This document shows positions 22,605-31,600 of a stretch of 64,000 nt of DNA, in pieces. The number at the start of each line of letters is the position of its first letter. The first letter of the stretch is position 1. Source of the DNA: Dyella nitratireducens. Its GTDB lineage: Bacteria > Pseudomonadota > Gammaproteobacteria > Xanthomonadales > Rhodanobacteraceae. Below the pieces are notes generated by a model. It saw only the letters and a program-made list of their open reading frames with translations, did no database searches and was not told the origin of the DNA. The DNA lies in assembly GCF_014642835.1 (NCBI RefSeq), contig NZ_BMJA01000001.1, positions 1,289,102-1,353,101 of the forward strand, in the 5' to 3' direction. The translations under genes were made by a program, and so were the position numbers.

Positions 22605-23062
22605 ACGAATTCGAATGGTTGCGCCAGATGCGCGAATTGAACCAGCCGGTCACGCCACGGAGCGATCTGTGGTCGCGCATCGATGCCGCGCTGGACGATA
22701 CCGCATCACACCCTGCCGCTATCACGCAGGCACAACCGCCTCGCGCACGGCACGTGCGCGTGTGGGCGATGGCAGCGAGCCTCGCCGCGATCCTGGTGTT
22801 CGCCGGCGGTGTTGTATGGCGCATGCATGCGATTCCGCAAACCACACCGCAGGTCGCCAACACCGCCACGCACACCGAAGATGCTCACTGGAAACCGAGC
22901 GACCCCCGCTTGGCCGGCGCCGCGCTCGAATTGGATGCCGCGCGCATGGAATTGCAACAGGCCATGCAGCAAGCTCCCGATTCACCTGCGCTGCAGCGCC
23001 TGCTGCAGCAAACCCACGCACAGCAGAACTATCTGCGCGAACTCGAGAAACAAGCCGGCTGA
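22601..23062 (+). CDS. Probable anti-sigma factor, single-pass membrane protein
   Basis: A 153-residue protein with a cytoplasmic N-terminal part, one transmembrane helix near 55-73 (VWAMAASLAAILVFAGGVVW) and a periplasmic C-terminus rich in Gln and Ala that looks helical. No zinc-binding HxxxCxxC motif is seen, so it is not a classic ZAS protein. Four-base overlap with the ECF sigma gene and its topology support an anti-sigma role; this is inference from context. Confidence 0.72.
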   Translation: MNEFEWLRQMRELNQPVTPRSDLWSRIDAALDDTASHPAAITQAQPPRARHVRVWAMAASLAAILVFAGGVVWRMHAIPQTTPQVANTATHTEDAHWKPSDPRLAGAALELDAARMELQQAMQQAPDSPALQRLLQQTHAQQNYLRELEKQAG

Positions 23063-23083
23063 GACCATCAGGACATAACAACT

Positions 23084-23989
23084 ATGAAAACCATCCGCTA
23101 TCTGCCGCTGCTGCTCTGCCTGCTGCCAGGAGGGCAGGCCTTTGCCGACACCACATTGGATGTCAGCCATCCCGCCGCATCCACGGCGCACATCACCATC
23201 AGCAATGTGAAAGGCGAGGTCATCGTCACCACCTGGAACCGCAACGAAGTGCATGTAGGCGGACAGCTCGGCGATGGCGCAGACCCACTGACCATCGAAG
23301 GCAGCGAGAACAACCTCACCATCAACGTGCAGGCCAAGGGACATAGCGGCTGGTTCAACTGGAATGGCGAGAACGCGATGGGGCCGACGAATCTGGATGT
23401 GACCGTGCCGCGCGGTGCATCACTGAAGGTAAGCGTGGTGAGCGCACAAGCGAGTGTGGACGGTATCGATGGCGGCGATGTCGAGGTGAATTCGGTCAGT
23501 GGACGCATACGCGTCAATGCGCAAACGCCGACGCTCAATGCCGTTTCCGTCAGCGGCAACATCGCTTTCTCCGGCAATGCGAAGCAAGCGAAATTGCAAA
23601 CCGTGAGCGGTGACATCCTCGCGCCTTCGTTGGGTACCTCGGTCGATCTGCAGACCGTCTCCGGACGCATCCAGGCCGGCGGCGGTCCCTGGCAGCAGCT
23701 CAGTCTCAGCACGGTGTCCGGCGATGTACAGCTCAACGGCAGCCTGGCCGCGAACGGCAGCATGAGCGTCGACAGCATGAGCGGCGATGTGCAATTGCAG
23801 TTTCCCGGCACGCTCAACAGCAACGTGCACGCCAACACCTTCAGCGGCGACCTACGGAGCGATTTCGGTACACCTACCCATCCCGAGCATGGCCCAGGCA
23901 GCACGCTCGATGCCGTGGCCGGCAATGGCAACGGCAAGATTCACATCGAGACGTTCAGCGGTGATGTGAGAATCAGGAAAAGTGATTGA
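23084..23989 (+). CDS. Exported DUF4097 family beta-helix protein
   Basis: A 301-residue protein with a signal peptide (about 1-21, ending QAFA) and a body of repeated short beta units of the pattern VSG(D/R)I..., spaced about every 18-20 residues, as in DUF4097/adhesin-like right-handed beta-helices. Examples are VNSVSGRIRV, LQTVSGDILA, LQTVSGRIQA and LSTVSGDVQL. It is the third gene of the ECF sigma operon, 21 bases after the anti-sigma gene. Members often accompany ECF systems, but the function is unknown. A strong bidirectional terminator follows. Confidence 0.82.
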   Translation: MKTIRYLPLLLCLLPGGQAFADTTLDVSHPAASTAHITISNVKGEVIVTTWNRNEVHVGGQLGDGADPLTIEGSENNLTINVQAKGHSGWFNWNGENAMGPTNLDVTVPRGASLKVSVVSAQASVDGIDGGDVEVNSVSGRIRVNAQTPTLNAVSVSGNIAFSGNAKQAKLQTVSGDILAPSLGTSVDLQTVSGRIQAGGGPWQQLSLSTVSGDVQLNGSLAANGSMSVDSMSGDVQLQFPGTLNSNVHANTFSGDLRSDFGTPTHPEHGPGSTLDAVAGNGNGKIHIETFSGDVRIRKSD

Positions 23990-24019
23990 CGGAACTACGC
24001 TGCTCGCATTCCTACCGCA

Positions 24020-24059
24020 AAAACGAAAACGCCCCCAATGATGGGGGCGTTTTCGTTTT
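24020..24059. terminator. Bidirectional terminator between convergent genes
   Basis: A perfect 17-base stem (AAAACGAAAACGCCCCC and its complement) with a six-base loop. A-rich and T-rich flanks in both directions allow termination of the DUF4097 operon on the plus strand and of the barrel-like gene on the minus strand. Confidence 0.93.
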
Positions 24060-24075
24060 CAAGCTCAAGAACGGA

Positions 24076-24969
24076 TCAGAGATCCTGGTGATACTGCACG
24101 TACGGCGTACGTGACTGATCCGGTTCCGGTGGGCCAGCCGGCGTATTTGCTGCATTGCCGGATGACCACAGATTCTGTGCGCCGAAGCTCAACGAACCCT
24201 GCCACGGCAAATGCCACGTTACGCCCAGGTCGATGCTGTTCCAGCGGCGATCGGCATTGAGCATGCCCGGCACTGCTGTGCCCGGTTCGGGTTGCATGGT
24301 ACGGCCAACGATGCTGGTGCTGACTGGGCCGTGCTCGATGCCGAAGCTCAGTGCCCTCTGATCGAGGGTAGTCAGGCCCAATTGATTGCCGGGCAGCAGG
24401 CGGATGCGCCCCATGCTCGCGCCAAGCAACACACCACTGTTGCCGTTCAACGCAAAGCGACCACGGGCATTCACTTGGGTGGAACTATCAAAATCCGGCA
24501 GCCCGTTGACGCCGGGCACCGCACCCGGCAGCACACGCGGCAGCGGTGTGGCATTGGGAACCTGGTCCTGTGCAACGCTGACGCCAAGGCTGTAGCGGCC
24601 AGCGTTGTACGTAGCGCCCACTTCGCTGCTGATGATGCGCGGCTGGGTGGCCCACGAACGCTGCGTCACACCCGCCTGTGCAGAGATGTTCGGCGTCACA
24701 CCATATTGCACCGTGCTGCTGTTGACCGTGCCGCCGAAAAGCGGATTGAGCGAAAGCGAACTGCTGCCGTCGTTCTGTGCGCCGGCCGTGGTGCCGCTTT
24801 GCGCTTCCACCAGCAGCGAACCCTGCATAGGCTGCTGCTGACCGGTTTTCAGCAAAGTCTGCGGTTGCTGTGTCCACGCCGAATTGCTCAGCTGATCACC
24901 GGACAGCGTCTGCCCTGCCGCCATGAGCGGCAAGCCAAGCAGTGGCAATGTGAGCAGCAGTCGACGCAT
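24076..24969 (-). CDS. Exported protein, probable outer-membrane beta-barrel, function unknown
   Basis: A 297-residue protein that I do not recognise. It starts with a clear signal peptide (about 1-19, ending LMAAGQ). The rest is rich in Ser, Gly, Asn and Gln and alternates polar and hydrophobic residues in stretches such as SLLVEAQ, SSTVQYGVTP, RYSLGVSVAQ and SIDLGVTWHLP, as expected of membrane beta-strands; it lacks the final aromatic residue typical of barrels (ends HQDL). A -10-like TATACT lies upstream at 25034-25039 with only a weak -35. Divergent from a c-di-GMP gene. Localisation is inference from composition. Confidence 0.65.
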   Translation of the reverse strand: MRRLLLTLPLLGLPLMAAGQTLSGDQLSNSAWTQQPQTLLKTGQQQPMQGSLLVEAQSGTTAGAQNDGSSSLSLNPLFGGTVNSSTVQYGVTPNISAQAGVTQRSWATQPRIISSEVGATYNAGRYSLGVSVAQDQVPNATPLPRVLPGAVPGVNGLPDFDSSTQVNARGRFALNGNSGVLLGASMGRIRLLPGNQLGLTTLDQRALSFGIEHGPVSTSIVGRTMQPEPGTAVPGMLNADRRWNSIDLGVTWHLPWQGSLSFGAQNLWSSGNAANTPAGPPEPDQSRTPYVQYHQDL

Positions 24970-25253
24970 GAAAATTCGAAACCGTTCAACAACCCCGTCC
25001 GTTTCTACGATTAGTCGCGGACACCCTGGGTTAAGTATACCTTACTTTACTTTTTACTAACACCTGGAGGAGGAAGGTTTTTCTGCGGCAAGGCCGGCAG
25101 AAACGGCTCCTCGGACAAGTACTTGCTGGCATGGCAGATGCATGGGAAAAGCATTCCTTTCGTACAGGTTTGTGAAATCCATGAGCACCGCCACATGACG
25201 GTATCTTCACTATATAGTCACCCGACGTATCGCGATGGACCCGCTCATAGGTC

Positions 25254-28115
25254 ATGAGTTCAGTGCCAGACAGCCGCAATTTCGCGCCTCCCGGTGGGAT
25301 TCTGCCGGCGCCTCTGCGCGAAACGCTGGAACGGTTGTTCCGGGCTGCCGATGCAGCCAGCGTCTTGGAAATATGTGAGACGGCGCTGAGCCACCTGGGC
25401 CTGCGTGGCGACCTTCGCTGGCTGCCTCCTGAGGCCGACAGCACCCAGGGACCGGGACGACTCAACTTGGCGGTAGACCCGCAAAGCCTGCAAATGCTGA
25501 CCTGGGAAGGTGAATCCGTCCTGGGTCAGGAAGCAGGCGCTGAACTGGCCTGGCTAGGCCGCCTTGCCGGCATTCGACTACGGCAGCTCAGCGAAACCGG
25601 CCGGCTCTATGAATCCATCTCCCGTCTGGCCATGGCTGAGCGCCTGCAGCGCGCGCTCTATGCCATCGCCGAGCTGGCCGGCGCCGCACATAACATGGCC
25701 GAGATGATGCAATCGCTGCATTCCATCGTCGGCATGCTGATGTATGCGGAGAATTTCTACATCTTCCTGTACGACCCGGCCAGCGACAGCGTGCGCTTTC
25801 CGTACTACATGGACACGGTCGATCAGAAACCGCCGGCGCCGGACGAAAACTACCCACTACAAGACATGCGTTACAGCCTGACCTGGAACCTGCTGCAAAG
25901 CGGCCAGCCGATCATGGGTTCGGTGGAAGAGCTGGCGCGCCAGTTCGAAGGCCGCTTCACACTGGTCGGGCCGGCCTGCGAGCACTGGCTGGGCGTGCCG
26001 CTACTGCGTGGCAGCCAGGCGGTCGGCGGCATCGTCGTGCAAAGCTACCGGCCAGGTACGCATTACACCCATCACGACCGTGACTTGCTCAATTACGTCG
26101 CGCAGCACATGCAGACCGCACTGGAGCGGCGCGAGGCTCACGCCGAGTTGGAACGGCGCGTAGCCGACCGTACCGCAGCGCTGCGAGCCACCAATCGCGT
26201 GTTGCGCCAGCAGGTATTGCAACGCCAGCGCGGCGAACGCCTGCAGTCGGCACTGTTTCGCATCGCCGAACTGGCTAGCGCGCCGGAAAGCCAGCAGAAC
26301 TTCTATGCCGCCGTGCATCGTGTGGTCGGCGGCCTGATCTACGCACGCAACTTCTACATCGCACTGCTGGATGAGAACAGCCAGAACATCATCTTTCCGT
26401 ATTCGGTGGATGAGATCGATACGCGTATCTCGCGTCCCGTCGCCAACGGCGCTACCGAATACGTGCTCAAGCATGGCAAGCCGCTGCTGGCCGATGGCCA
26501 GACTTTCGAACGGCTGGCCGCGGCCGGCGAATGCGTGGAGATGGGCGCAAAATCCGTGTGCTGGCTGGGCGTGCCACTGATCTGGGACGACCGCGTCAAA
26601 GGCGTGCTCGCGGTGCAGAGCTACTCACCCAAGCACATTTATGACGCACGCGACCAGGAACTGCTCACTTTCGTCAGCTACCACATCGCCAACGCATTGC
26701 AGCGCAAGCAGACCAGCGAATCACTGAAGCAGGCCTACATCAACCTGGAGCGCCGCGTTACCGAACGCACACGCGCACTGGCGCTGGCCAACCGCGACCT
26801 GCGCGAACAGATTGCCGAGCGTGAACGCGTCGAACGCCGGCTGATGTACGAAACACTGCATGATTCGCTTACCGGCCTGCCCAATCGCACGCTGCTGCTG
26901 CAGCGCCTTGGTCAGGCGCTGCAGGCGTATCACGCCGATCCAAACAAGCTGTTCGCCGTATTGTTCATCGACCTGGATCGATTCAAGGTCATCAACGATT
27001 CGGTGGGTCACCTGATTGGTGATGATCTGCTGTTCCAGGCCGGCAGCCGCATCCGCGCCTGCCTGAAGACACGCGACCTGGTTGCGCGCCTGGGTGGTGA
27101 CGAATTCGCGGTACTACTGGAAGGCATCAGCGACGCCGGCAAGGCCATACTCGTGGCCGAACGCATCATCGCCGAGCTGCACGTGCCGTTCCGTCTGGGT
27201 GTCAAAGAAATTTTTACCTCTGCCTCGATCGGCATCGCTCTGCCCGGCCCGCACTACCAGCAACCGGAAGAACTATTGCGCGACGCCGATGCGGCGATGT
27301 ACCGCGCCAAGGATGAAGGCCGTCATCGCGCCGCAGTGTTCGACGATCGCCTGCGCCGTGAAGTGCTATCGCTGCTGGAAATGGAGGGCGATCTGCGCCG
27401 CGCCTTGAGCCGCAACGAATTCGTACCTTTTTATCAGCCGATCGTGTCACTGGAAGACGGACGCACGGTTGGCTACGAAGCATTGCTGCGTTGGCGTCAT
27501 CCCGTGCGCGGATTGCTGTGCCCTGGCGACTTCCTGGCTGTGGCCGAAGAAAACGGCAGCGCAGAGAGCATCGACTGGCAGATCTTTGAACAGATCGCAT
27601 CGCAAGCTGCAACCTTGGCCGGCAACGAAGGCTTCGTCAGCCTCAACGTTTCGGGCCGGCATTTTCGTCAATCCGACCTGGATGACCGGCTGCTCAATCT
27701 GATGCGCGCCTATCGCGTCAACCCGCGCTCGCTACGTATCGAAGTCACCGAGCGCACGCTGCTGGAAAACCCTGCACAAGTGAAGCGCATGCTCGACAAC
27801 CTGCGCCAGCACGGCGTGAGCATCGCGCTCGACGATTTCGGCACCGGCTATTCGTCGCTGAGCTATCTGCATCAGTATCCGATCGAAACGTTGAAGATCG
27901 ATCGCAGTTTCATCACCGAACTGGCCAAGGCCAATAGCCACAGCGTGCCGGTTGTACGCGCGATCCAGGTGCTGGCTGATTCGTTGCAGATGCAGGTCAT
28001 CGCCGAAGGCATCGAGGACGACGAGCAACGGCAGGTACTGCGGCATATCGGCTGCCGCTTTGGGCAAGGCTTTTTGTTTGCGCAACCGCAGCCTGCGGAA
28101 GTGTGGATGAAGTAA
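25254..28115 (+). CDS. GAF-GAF-GGDEF-EAL c-di-GMP signalling protein
   Basis: A 953-residue cytoplasmic protein. After a short N-terminal domain come two GAF domains (about 135-285 and 325-475) with the same internal pattern (Y..NFYI.L.D, W.GVPL), each followed by a coiled-coil segment RRV..RT.AL. The GGDEF domain (about 530-695) keeps LGGDEF; its inhibition site reads KTRD, not RxxD. The EAL domain (about 705-950) keeps YEALLRW, the SLNVSG asparagine, EVTE, DDFGTGYSS, LKID and AEGIE, so phosphodiesterase activity is expected. Both activities may exist; ligand control is through the GAF pair. It is monocistronic. Confidence 0.93.
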   Translation: MSSVPDSRNFAPPGGILPAPLRETLERLFRAADAASVLEICETALSHLGLRGDLRWLPPEADSTQGPGRLNLAVDPQSLQMLTWEGESVLGQEAGAELAWLGRLAGIRLRQLSETGRLYESISRLAMAERLQRALYAIAELAGAAHNMAEMMQSLHSIVGMLMYAENFYIFLYDPASDSVRFPYYMDTVDQKPPAPDENYPLQDMRYSLTWNLLQSGQPIMGSVEELARQFEGRFTLVGPACEHWLGVPLLRGSQAVGGIVVQSYRPGTHYTHHDRDLLNYVAQHMQTALERREAHAELERRVADRTAALRATNRVLRQQVLQRQRGERLQSALFRIAELASAPESQQNFYAAVHRVVGGLIYARNFYIALLDENSQNIIFPYSVDEIDTRISRPVANGATEYVLKHGKPLLADGQTFERLAAAGECVEMGAKSVCWLGVPLIWDDRVKGVLAVQSYSPKHIYDARDQELLTFVSYHIANALQRKQTSESLKQAYINLERRVTERTRALALANRDLREQIAERERVERRLMYETLHDSLTGLPNRTLLLQRLGQALQAYHADPNKLFAVLFIDLDRFKVINDSVGHLIGDDLLFQAGSRIRACLKTRDLVARLGGDEFAVLLEGISDAGKAILVAERIIAELHVPFRLGVKEIFTSASIGIALPGPHYQQPEELLRDADAAMYRAKDEGRHRAAVFDDRLRREVLSLLEMEGDLRRALSRNEFVPFYQPIVSLEDGRTVGYEALLRWRHPVRGLLCPGDFLAVAEENGSAESIDWQIFEQIASQAATLAGNEGFVSLNVSGRHFRQSDLDDRLLNLMRAYRVNPRSLRIEVTERTLLENPAQVKRMLDNLRQHGVSIALDDFGTGYSSLSYLHQYPIETLKIDRSFITELAKANSHSVPVVRAIQVLADSLQMQVIAEGIEDDEQRQVLRHIGCRFGQGFLFAQPQPAEVWMK

Positions 28116-28205
28116 GTTAAGGTGCAAACGCTGATATAGCTCGGCGCTTTTTCCGTTATTCCGGCGAGAACCCAAGTTCCCGTTATTGCTGTTTCAGAGC
28201 GAGCA

Positions 28206-28237
28206 GTCATTCCGGCGAACACCTTCGCCGGAATGAC
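28206..28237. repeat. GTCATTCC palindromic repeat between convergent genes
   Basis: A perfect 14-base stem, GTCATTCCGGCGAA and its complement, with a four-base loop, lies between the c-di-GMP gene and hslO, which converge. There is no T-run. A related palindrome occurs at 34543-34573. Confidence 0.75.
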
Positions 28238-28321
28238 GTCGAGGCAAGACCGACTTTTTCGCGGCGAACGACACTATCGAAGGCTCAAAAAAGTGGGATA
28301 TCTCAGCGAGCAAACCCCGAC

Positions 28322-29215
28322 CTACTGCACCGTGGAACTCGCCGCCGTACCACCACTCAGCAAGTGCTCCGCATCCACACGATCGAAGTTATACGTACGC
28401 GCACAGAACTCACAGGTGACTTCGATCTTGCCCTGCTGAGACTCCAACGTTGCCTCGATCTCCTCCCGACCCAGCGAGCGCAACATGGCTTCCACGCGCT
28501 CGCGCGAACAGCTGCAACCAAACGCCAATGGACGCGGTTTGAATAGGCGCACAGTTTCTTCGTGATACAGGCGATAGAGCAATTCTTCCGGCGGAGCGCT
28601 TAGCAGTTCGTCACGCCCCAGGGTGGCGGTGAGATGTTCGACACGCGGCCAGCCATCCTCATCTTGCTTTGCATCGTGACCACCCTCACCCGGCAGCTTC
28701 TGCAGCATCAATCCGACGGCATGCTGCCCGTTTGCCGCTAACACAAAGCGTGCGGGTAACTGCTCGGACTGTTGGAAGTAATTCTCAAGCGCCCCGGCCA
28801 AGTCCGGATGGCTTAGATCAACCAGGCCCTGGTAACGCTGCCCGCGCTCGGCCTGACCAATGGTGATGGCCATGATCGCTTGCGGCAGATCACTCAGGGC
28901 GAACGTATCCGGAATTTCCGCATTCCAGCGCGCCAAACCGCGCAGGCGGCCGGCGTCGGTGCATTCGGTAAACAGCAAACGCAGCGCACCTTGGCTCTTC
29001 AGTTCGACCGACAGCGCGCCTTCGAACTTGATATTGCCGGTGAGCAGCGCACTGGCGGCCAGGGTCTGGCCCAAGAGATCCAATAGCGGCGCGGGATACT
29101 CGGCACGGCCGGCAACCTCGCGCCAGGCCGGGCCCAGTCTCACGATCACACCCCGGACGCCGGCATCTTCCAACAAGAAGCGATGGAGCACATCCTCGGC
29201 AAGCACGGTTTCCAC
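28322..29215 (-). CDS. hslO: Redox-regulated chaperone Hsp33
   Basis: A 297-residue holdase that becomes active when oxidants release its zinc. The C-terminal zinc site is complete: Cys234 and Cys236 (FGCSCS) with Cys268 and Cys271 (TCEFC). The N-terminal domain contains LLGQTLAASALL and GNIKFEG, typical of Hsp33. Start ATG at 29215 is divergent from mtgA, with a 116-base gap. The length matches Escherichia coli Hsp33 (292). Cytoplasmic. Confidence 0.96.
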   Translation of the reverse strand: METVLAEDVLHRFLLEDAGVRGVIVRLGPAWREVAGRAEYPAPLLDLLGQTLAASALLTGNIKFEGALSVELKSQGALRLLFTECTDAGRLRGLARWNAEIPDTFALSDLPQAIMAITIGQAERGQRYQGLVDLSHPDLAGALENYFQQSEQLPARFVLAANGQHAVGLMLQKLPGEGGHDAKQDEDGWPRVEHLTATLGRDELLSAPPEELLYRLYHEETVRLFKPRPLAFGCSCSRERVEAMLRSLGREEIEATLESQQGKIEVTCEFCARTYNFDRVDAEHLLSGGTAASSTVQ

Positions 29216-29331
29216 GTAGGACTACCTCATAAAAACACAAAGAGCGGATATAGGGACTGGCGCCAGAATGAACAATGGCCTGCCCGTAACACCTTTTATA
29301 CTTCACCGGCTTTTTCCAGCCGATTGAAACC

Positions 29332-30078
29332 ATGCCGCATCTTCCGCTTTTTCGCCGCCTGTTGCGTTACGCCGGTATCGTGGTCCTGTCATGGGTGGCC
29401 CTGAGCTGGTTTGTCGTGCTGGTTTTGCGCTTTGTGCCGCCATGGACCTCGGCGGTGATGATGGAGCGCCGGCTGGACGCCCTGGTCCATGGCGAAAAGG
29501 ACTTCCAGTTGCGGCAGCACTGGGTGCCATGGTCGCGCATTTCGCCATGGGCACCGGTCGCGATGGTGGCCGGTGAAGACCAGAAATTCCCGTTCCATCA
29601 TGGTTTCGACTTTGATTCCATCGAGAACGCGATCGATTCGGCGGATGACGGCAAGCGCTTGCGCGGCGCCAGCACGATCAGCCAGCAGACGGCCAAGAAT
29701 CTGTTCCTGTGGAACGGACGCAGCTTTGTACGCAAGGGGCTGGAAGCATACTTCACCGTGCTGCTGGAACTGACCTGGCCGAAGCAGCGCATCCTGGAGG
29801 TGTATATGAACATCGCGCAGTTCGGCGATGGCATCTATGGCGTGGGCGCGGCCAGCGAAGCGTTTTTCCACACCTCGCCCGCACAGCTTGGCCCCGCACA
29901 GGCAGCGCGGCTGGCGGCAGTGCTGCCCAATCCGGATCGCTTCCACGTCGACCGTCCAAGCGGCTACGTCTTGGAACGCGCGCGCTGGATCGAGCAGCAG
30001 ATCAATCAGCTGGGCGGCCCTGCCTATCTGGAAAGCCGGCAGCCACCACGCGATGTGCGCCCGGCGCGACGACGTTAG
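29332..30078 (+). CDS. mtgA: Monofunctional peptidoglycan glycosyltransferase
   Basis: A 248-residue GT51 transglycosylase that polymerises lipid II into glycan strands at the outer face of the inner membrane. One N-terminal transmembrane helix (about 12-34) precedes the catalytic domain with Glu82 in AGEDQKFPFHHGFD and the GASTISQQTAKNLFLW and KQRILEVYMNIAQFG signatures. The length matches MtgA. The ATG at 29332 is the first Met before the membrane helix. The next gene, a glycosyltransferase, starts 58 bases downstream. Confidence 0.95.
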   Translation: MPHLPLFRRLLRYAGIVVLSWVALSWFVVLVLRFVPPWTSAVMMERRLDALVHGEKDFQLRQHWVPWSRISPWAPVAMVAGEDQKFPFHHGFDFDSIENAIDSADDGKRLRGASTISQQTAKNLFLWNGRSFVRKGLEAYFTVLLELTWPKQRILEVYMNIAQFGDGIYGVGAASEAFFHTSPAQLGPAQAARLAAVLPNPDRFHVDRPSGYVLERARWIEQQINQLGGPAYLESRQPPRDVRPARRR

Positions 30079-30136
30079 AGCCTGGGCACCGTTTACACTT
30101 CACCTCTCTACCCGCCTGAAGCTATGGATATCTGGC

Positions 30137-31105
30137 ATGCCGCGACTCACGGTTGTCGTTCCCGCCTATAACGAATCGGCCGTGCTCACCACCTTTCATG
30201 AGCGCCTTTCCAGCGTGCTGGACCAGCTTCCGCTGACGTGTGACGTGCTGTACGTCGACGACGGCAGCCGCGACGATACCTGGGCGATCATGCAATCGCT
30301 TGCTGTCGCCGATCCGCGTGTGGGCACGCTGAAGCTGTCACGCAACTTCGGCAAGGAGGCGGCGCTGACCGCCGGGCTGGATCATGTCGACGCGGATGCC
30401 GCGGTGGTGATCGACGCGGATTTGCAGGATCCGCCCGAGGTCATCCCGCAACTGGTCGAGCAATGGCAGGCCGGCTACGACGTGGTGTACGCCACCCGCT
30501 CCGGGCGTGCCGGTGAAACCGGTTTGAAACGATTCACCGCCGCCGCGTTCTATCGCACGATGGAGGCGCTCTCGGAAGTCGCCGTGCCGCGCGATACCGG
30601 CGATTTCCGACTGCTTTCGCGCCGCGCGCTGAATGCCTTGTCGCAACTGCGCGAACGGCAGCGCTTCATGAAAGGGCTGTTCGCCTGGATTGGCTATCGC
30701 CAAACCGCGGTGAAGTACATGCGCGACCCGCGCCTGGCCGGTAAAACCAAGTGGAATTACTGGCGCCTTACCCAGTTCGCCATCGAGGGCATCACCTCGT
30801 TCTCCAGCGCGCCGCTGAAGCTCGCCACCTGGACGGGCTCAGCTGCATCCGTGCTGGCGTTCCTGTTCGGACTGAAGGTTCTGCTGAAGGCGTTGTGGCG
30901 GGGTGATCCGGTGCCCGGTTATCCGAGCCTGATGGTGGTGATCCTGTTTCTCGGTGGCATCCAGCTACTGGCACTGGGTGTAATCGGCGAATACCTGGGC
31001 CGCAATTACAACGAAACCAAGCAACGGCCGTTGTACTTCATCGAGGAAGAACATCTCCCCACTGCACGCACGCCGATTCACACCGAAGCAACGCCACGGC
31101 GCTAA
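30137..31105 (+). CDS. GT2 glycosyltransferase with two C-terminal membrane helices (GtrB/DPM1-like)
   Basis: A 322-residue transferase of the dolichyl/undecaprenyl-phosphate glycosyltransferase type. The N-terminal GT2 fold has VVVPAYNES, VDDGSRDDT, IDADLQDPPE and the acceptor region GDFRLLSRRAL; two hydrophobic helices near 230-255 and 265-290 anchor it. Such proteins transfer a sugar from a nucleotide donor to polyprenyl phosphate. ATG at 30137 begins the domain MPRLTVVVPAYNES. It follows mtgA in the same direction. The sugar is unknown. Confidence 0.9.
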   Translation: MPRLTVVVPAYNESAVLTTFHERLSSVLDQLPLTCDVLYVDDGSRDDTWAIMQSLAVADPRVGTLKLSRNFGKEAALTAGLDHVDADAAVVIDADLQDPPEVIPQLVEQWQAGYDVVYATRSGRAGETGLKRFTAAAFYRTMEALSEVAVPRDTGDFRLLSRRALNALSQLRERQRFMKGLFAWIGYRQTAVKYMRDPRLAGKTKWNYWRLTQFAIEGITSFSSAPLKLATWTGSAASVLAFLFGLKVLLKALWRGDPVPGYPSLMVVILFLGGIQLLALGVIGEYLGRNYNETKQRPLYFIEEEHLPTARTPIHTEATPRR

Positions 31106-31147
31106 ACTGTCCCCACGCGGCCATGCTGCGGCCGCCGGGGAGGTCTG

Positions 31148-31576
31148 ATGCGTCAGGTCAAGCATTTGCTGGACAGGAAAGGCAACGACATCTATGCGAT
31201 CGCACCGGAAGCGCCGGTGCTGGAAGCGATCAAGCACATGGCGGAACGGGGCGTTGGCGCATTGCTGGTCATGCGCGGCGAGCAACTGGTAGGCATCATT
31301 TCCGAACGCGATTACGCGCGCAAAGTCATTTTGCAGGGCAGGTCATCGGCACAAACACCGGTGTCGGAAATCATGAGCAACTCGGTACTCACCGTGACAC
31401 CGGACACCGATGTGTTCGATTGCATGCGCATGTGCACCGACAACCGCATACGTCATCTGCCGGTGGTACAAGGCCATCGCGTGATGGGCGTGATCTCGAT
31501 CGGCGACCTGGTCAAGGAAGTAATCAGTGCGCAAGCGGAACAGATCGAGCAGTTGCAGCGGTACATTACAAGCTGA
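31148..31576 (+). CDS. Tandem CBS-domain protein
   Basis: A 142-residue cytoplasmic protein consisting of two CBS domains. The first includes APVLEAIKHMAERGVGALLV and the GIISERDYARKVI motif, the second TPDTDVFDCMRMC, RIRHLPVV and GVISIGDLVK. CBS pairs bind adenine nucleotides and regulate partners; no enzyme domain is attached, so the partner is unknown. The length is typical of stand-alone members. ATG at 31148 follows GGGGAGG, a strong ribosome site. Confidence 0.92.
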   Translation: MRQVKHLLDRKGNDIYAIAPEAPVLEAIKHMAERGVGALLVMRGEQLVGIISERDYARKVILQGRSSAQTPVSEIMSNSVLTVTPDTDVFDCMRMCTDNRIRHLPVVQGHRVMGVISIGDLVKEVISAQAEQIEQLQRYITS

Positions 31577-31600
31577 AGCGGTGACGGGGGACGTGAAGCG

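Noticed and set aside
25031-25465. 144-residue minus-strand frame at the start of the GAF-GGDEF-EAL gene
   Set aside because: It overlaps a well-supported gene, is basic and low in complexity, and has no ribosome site.
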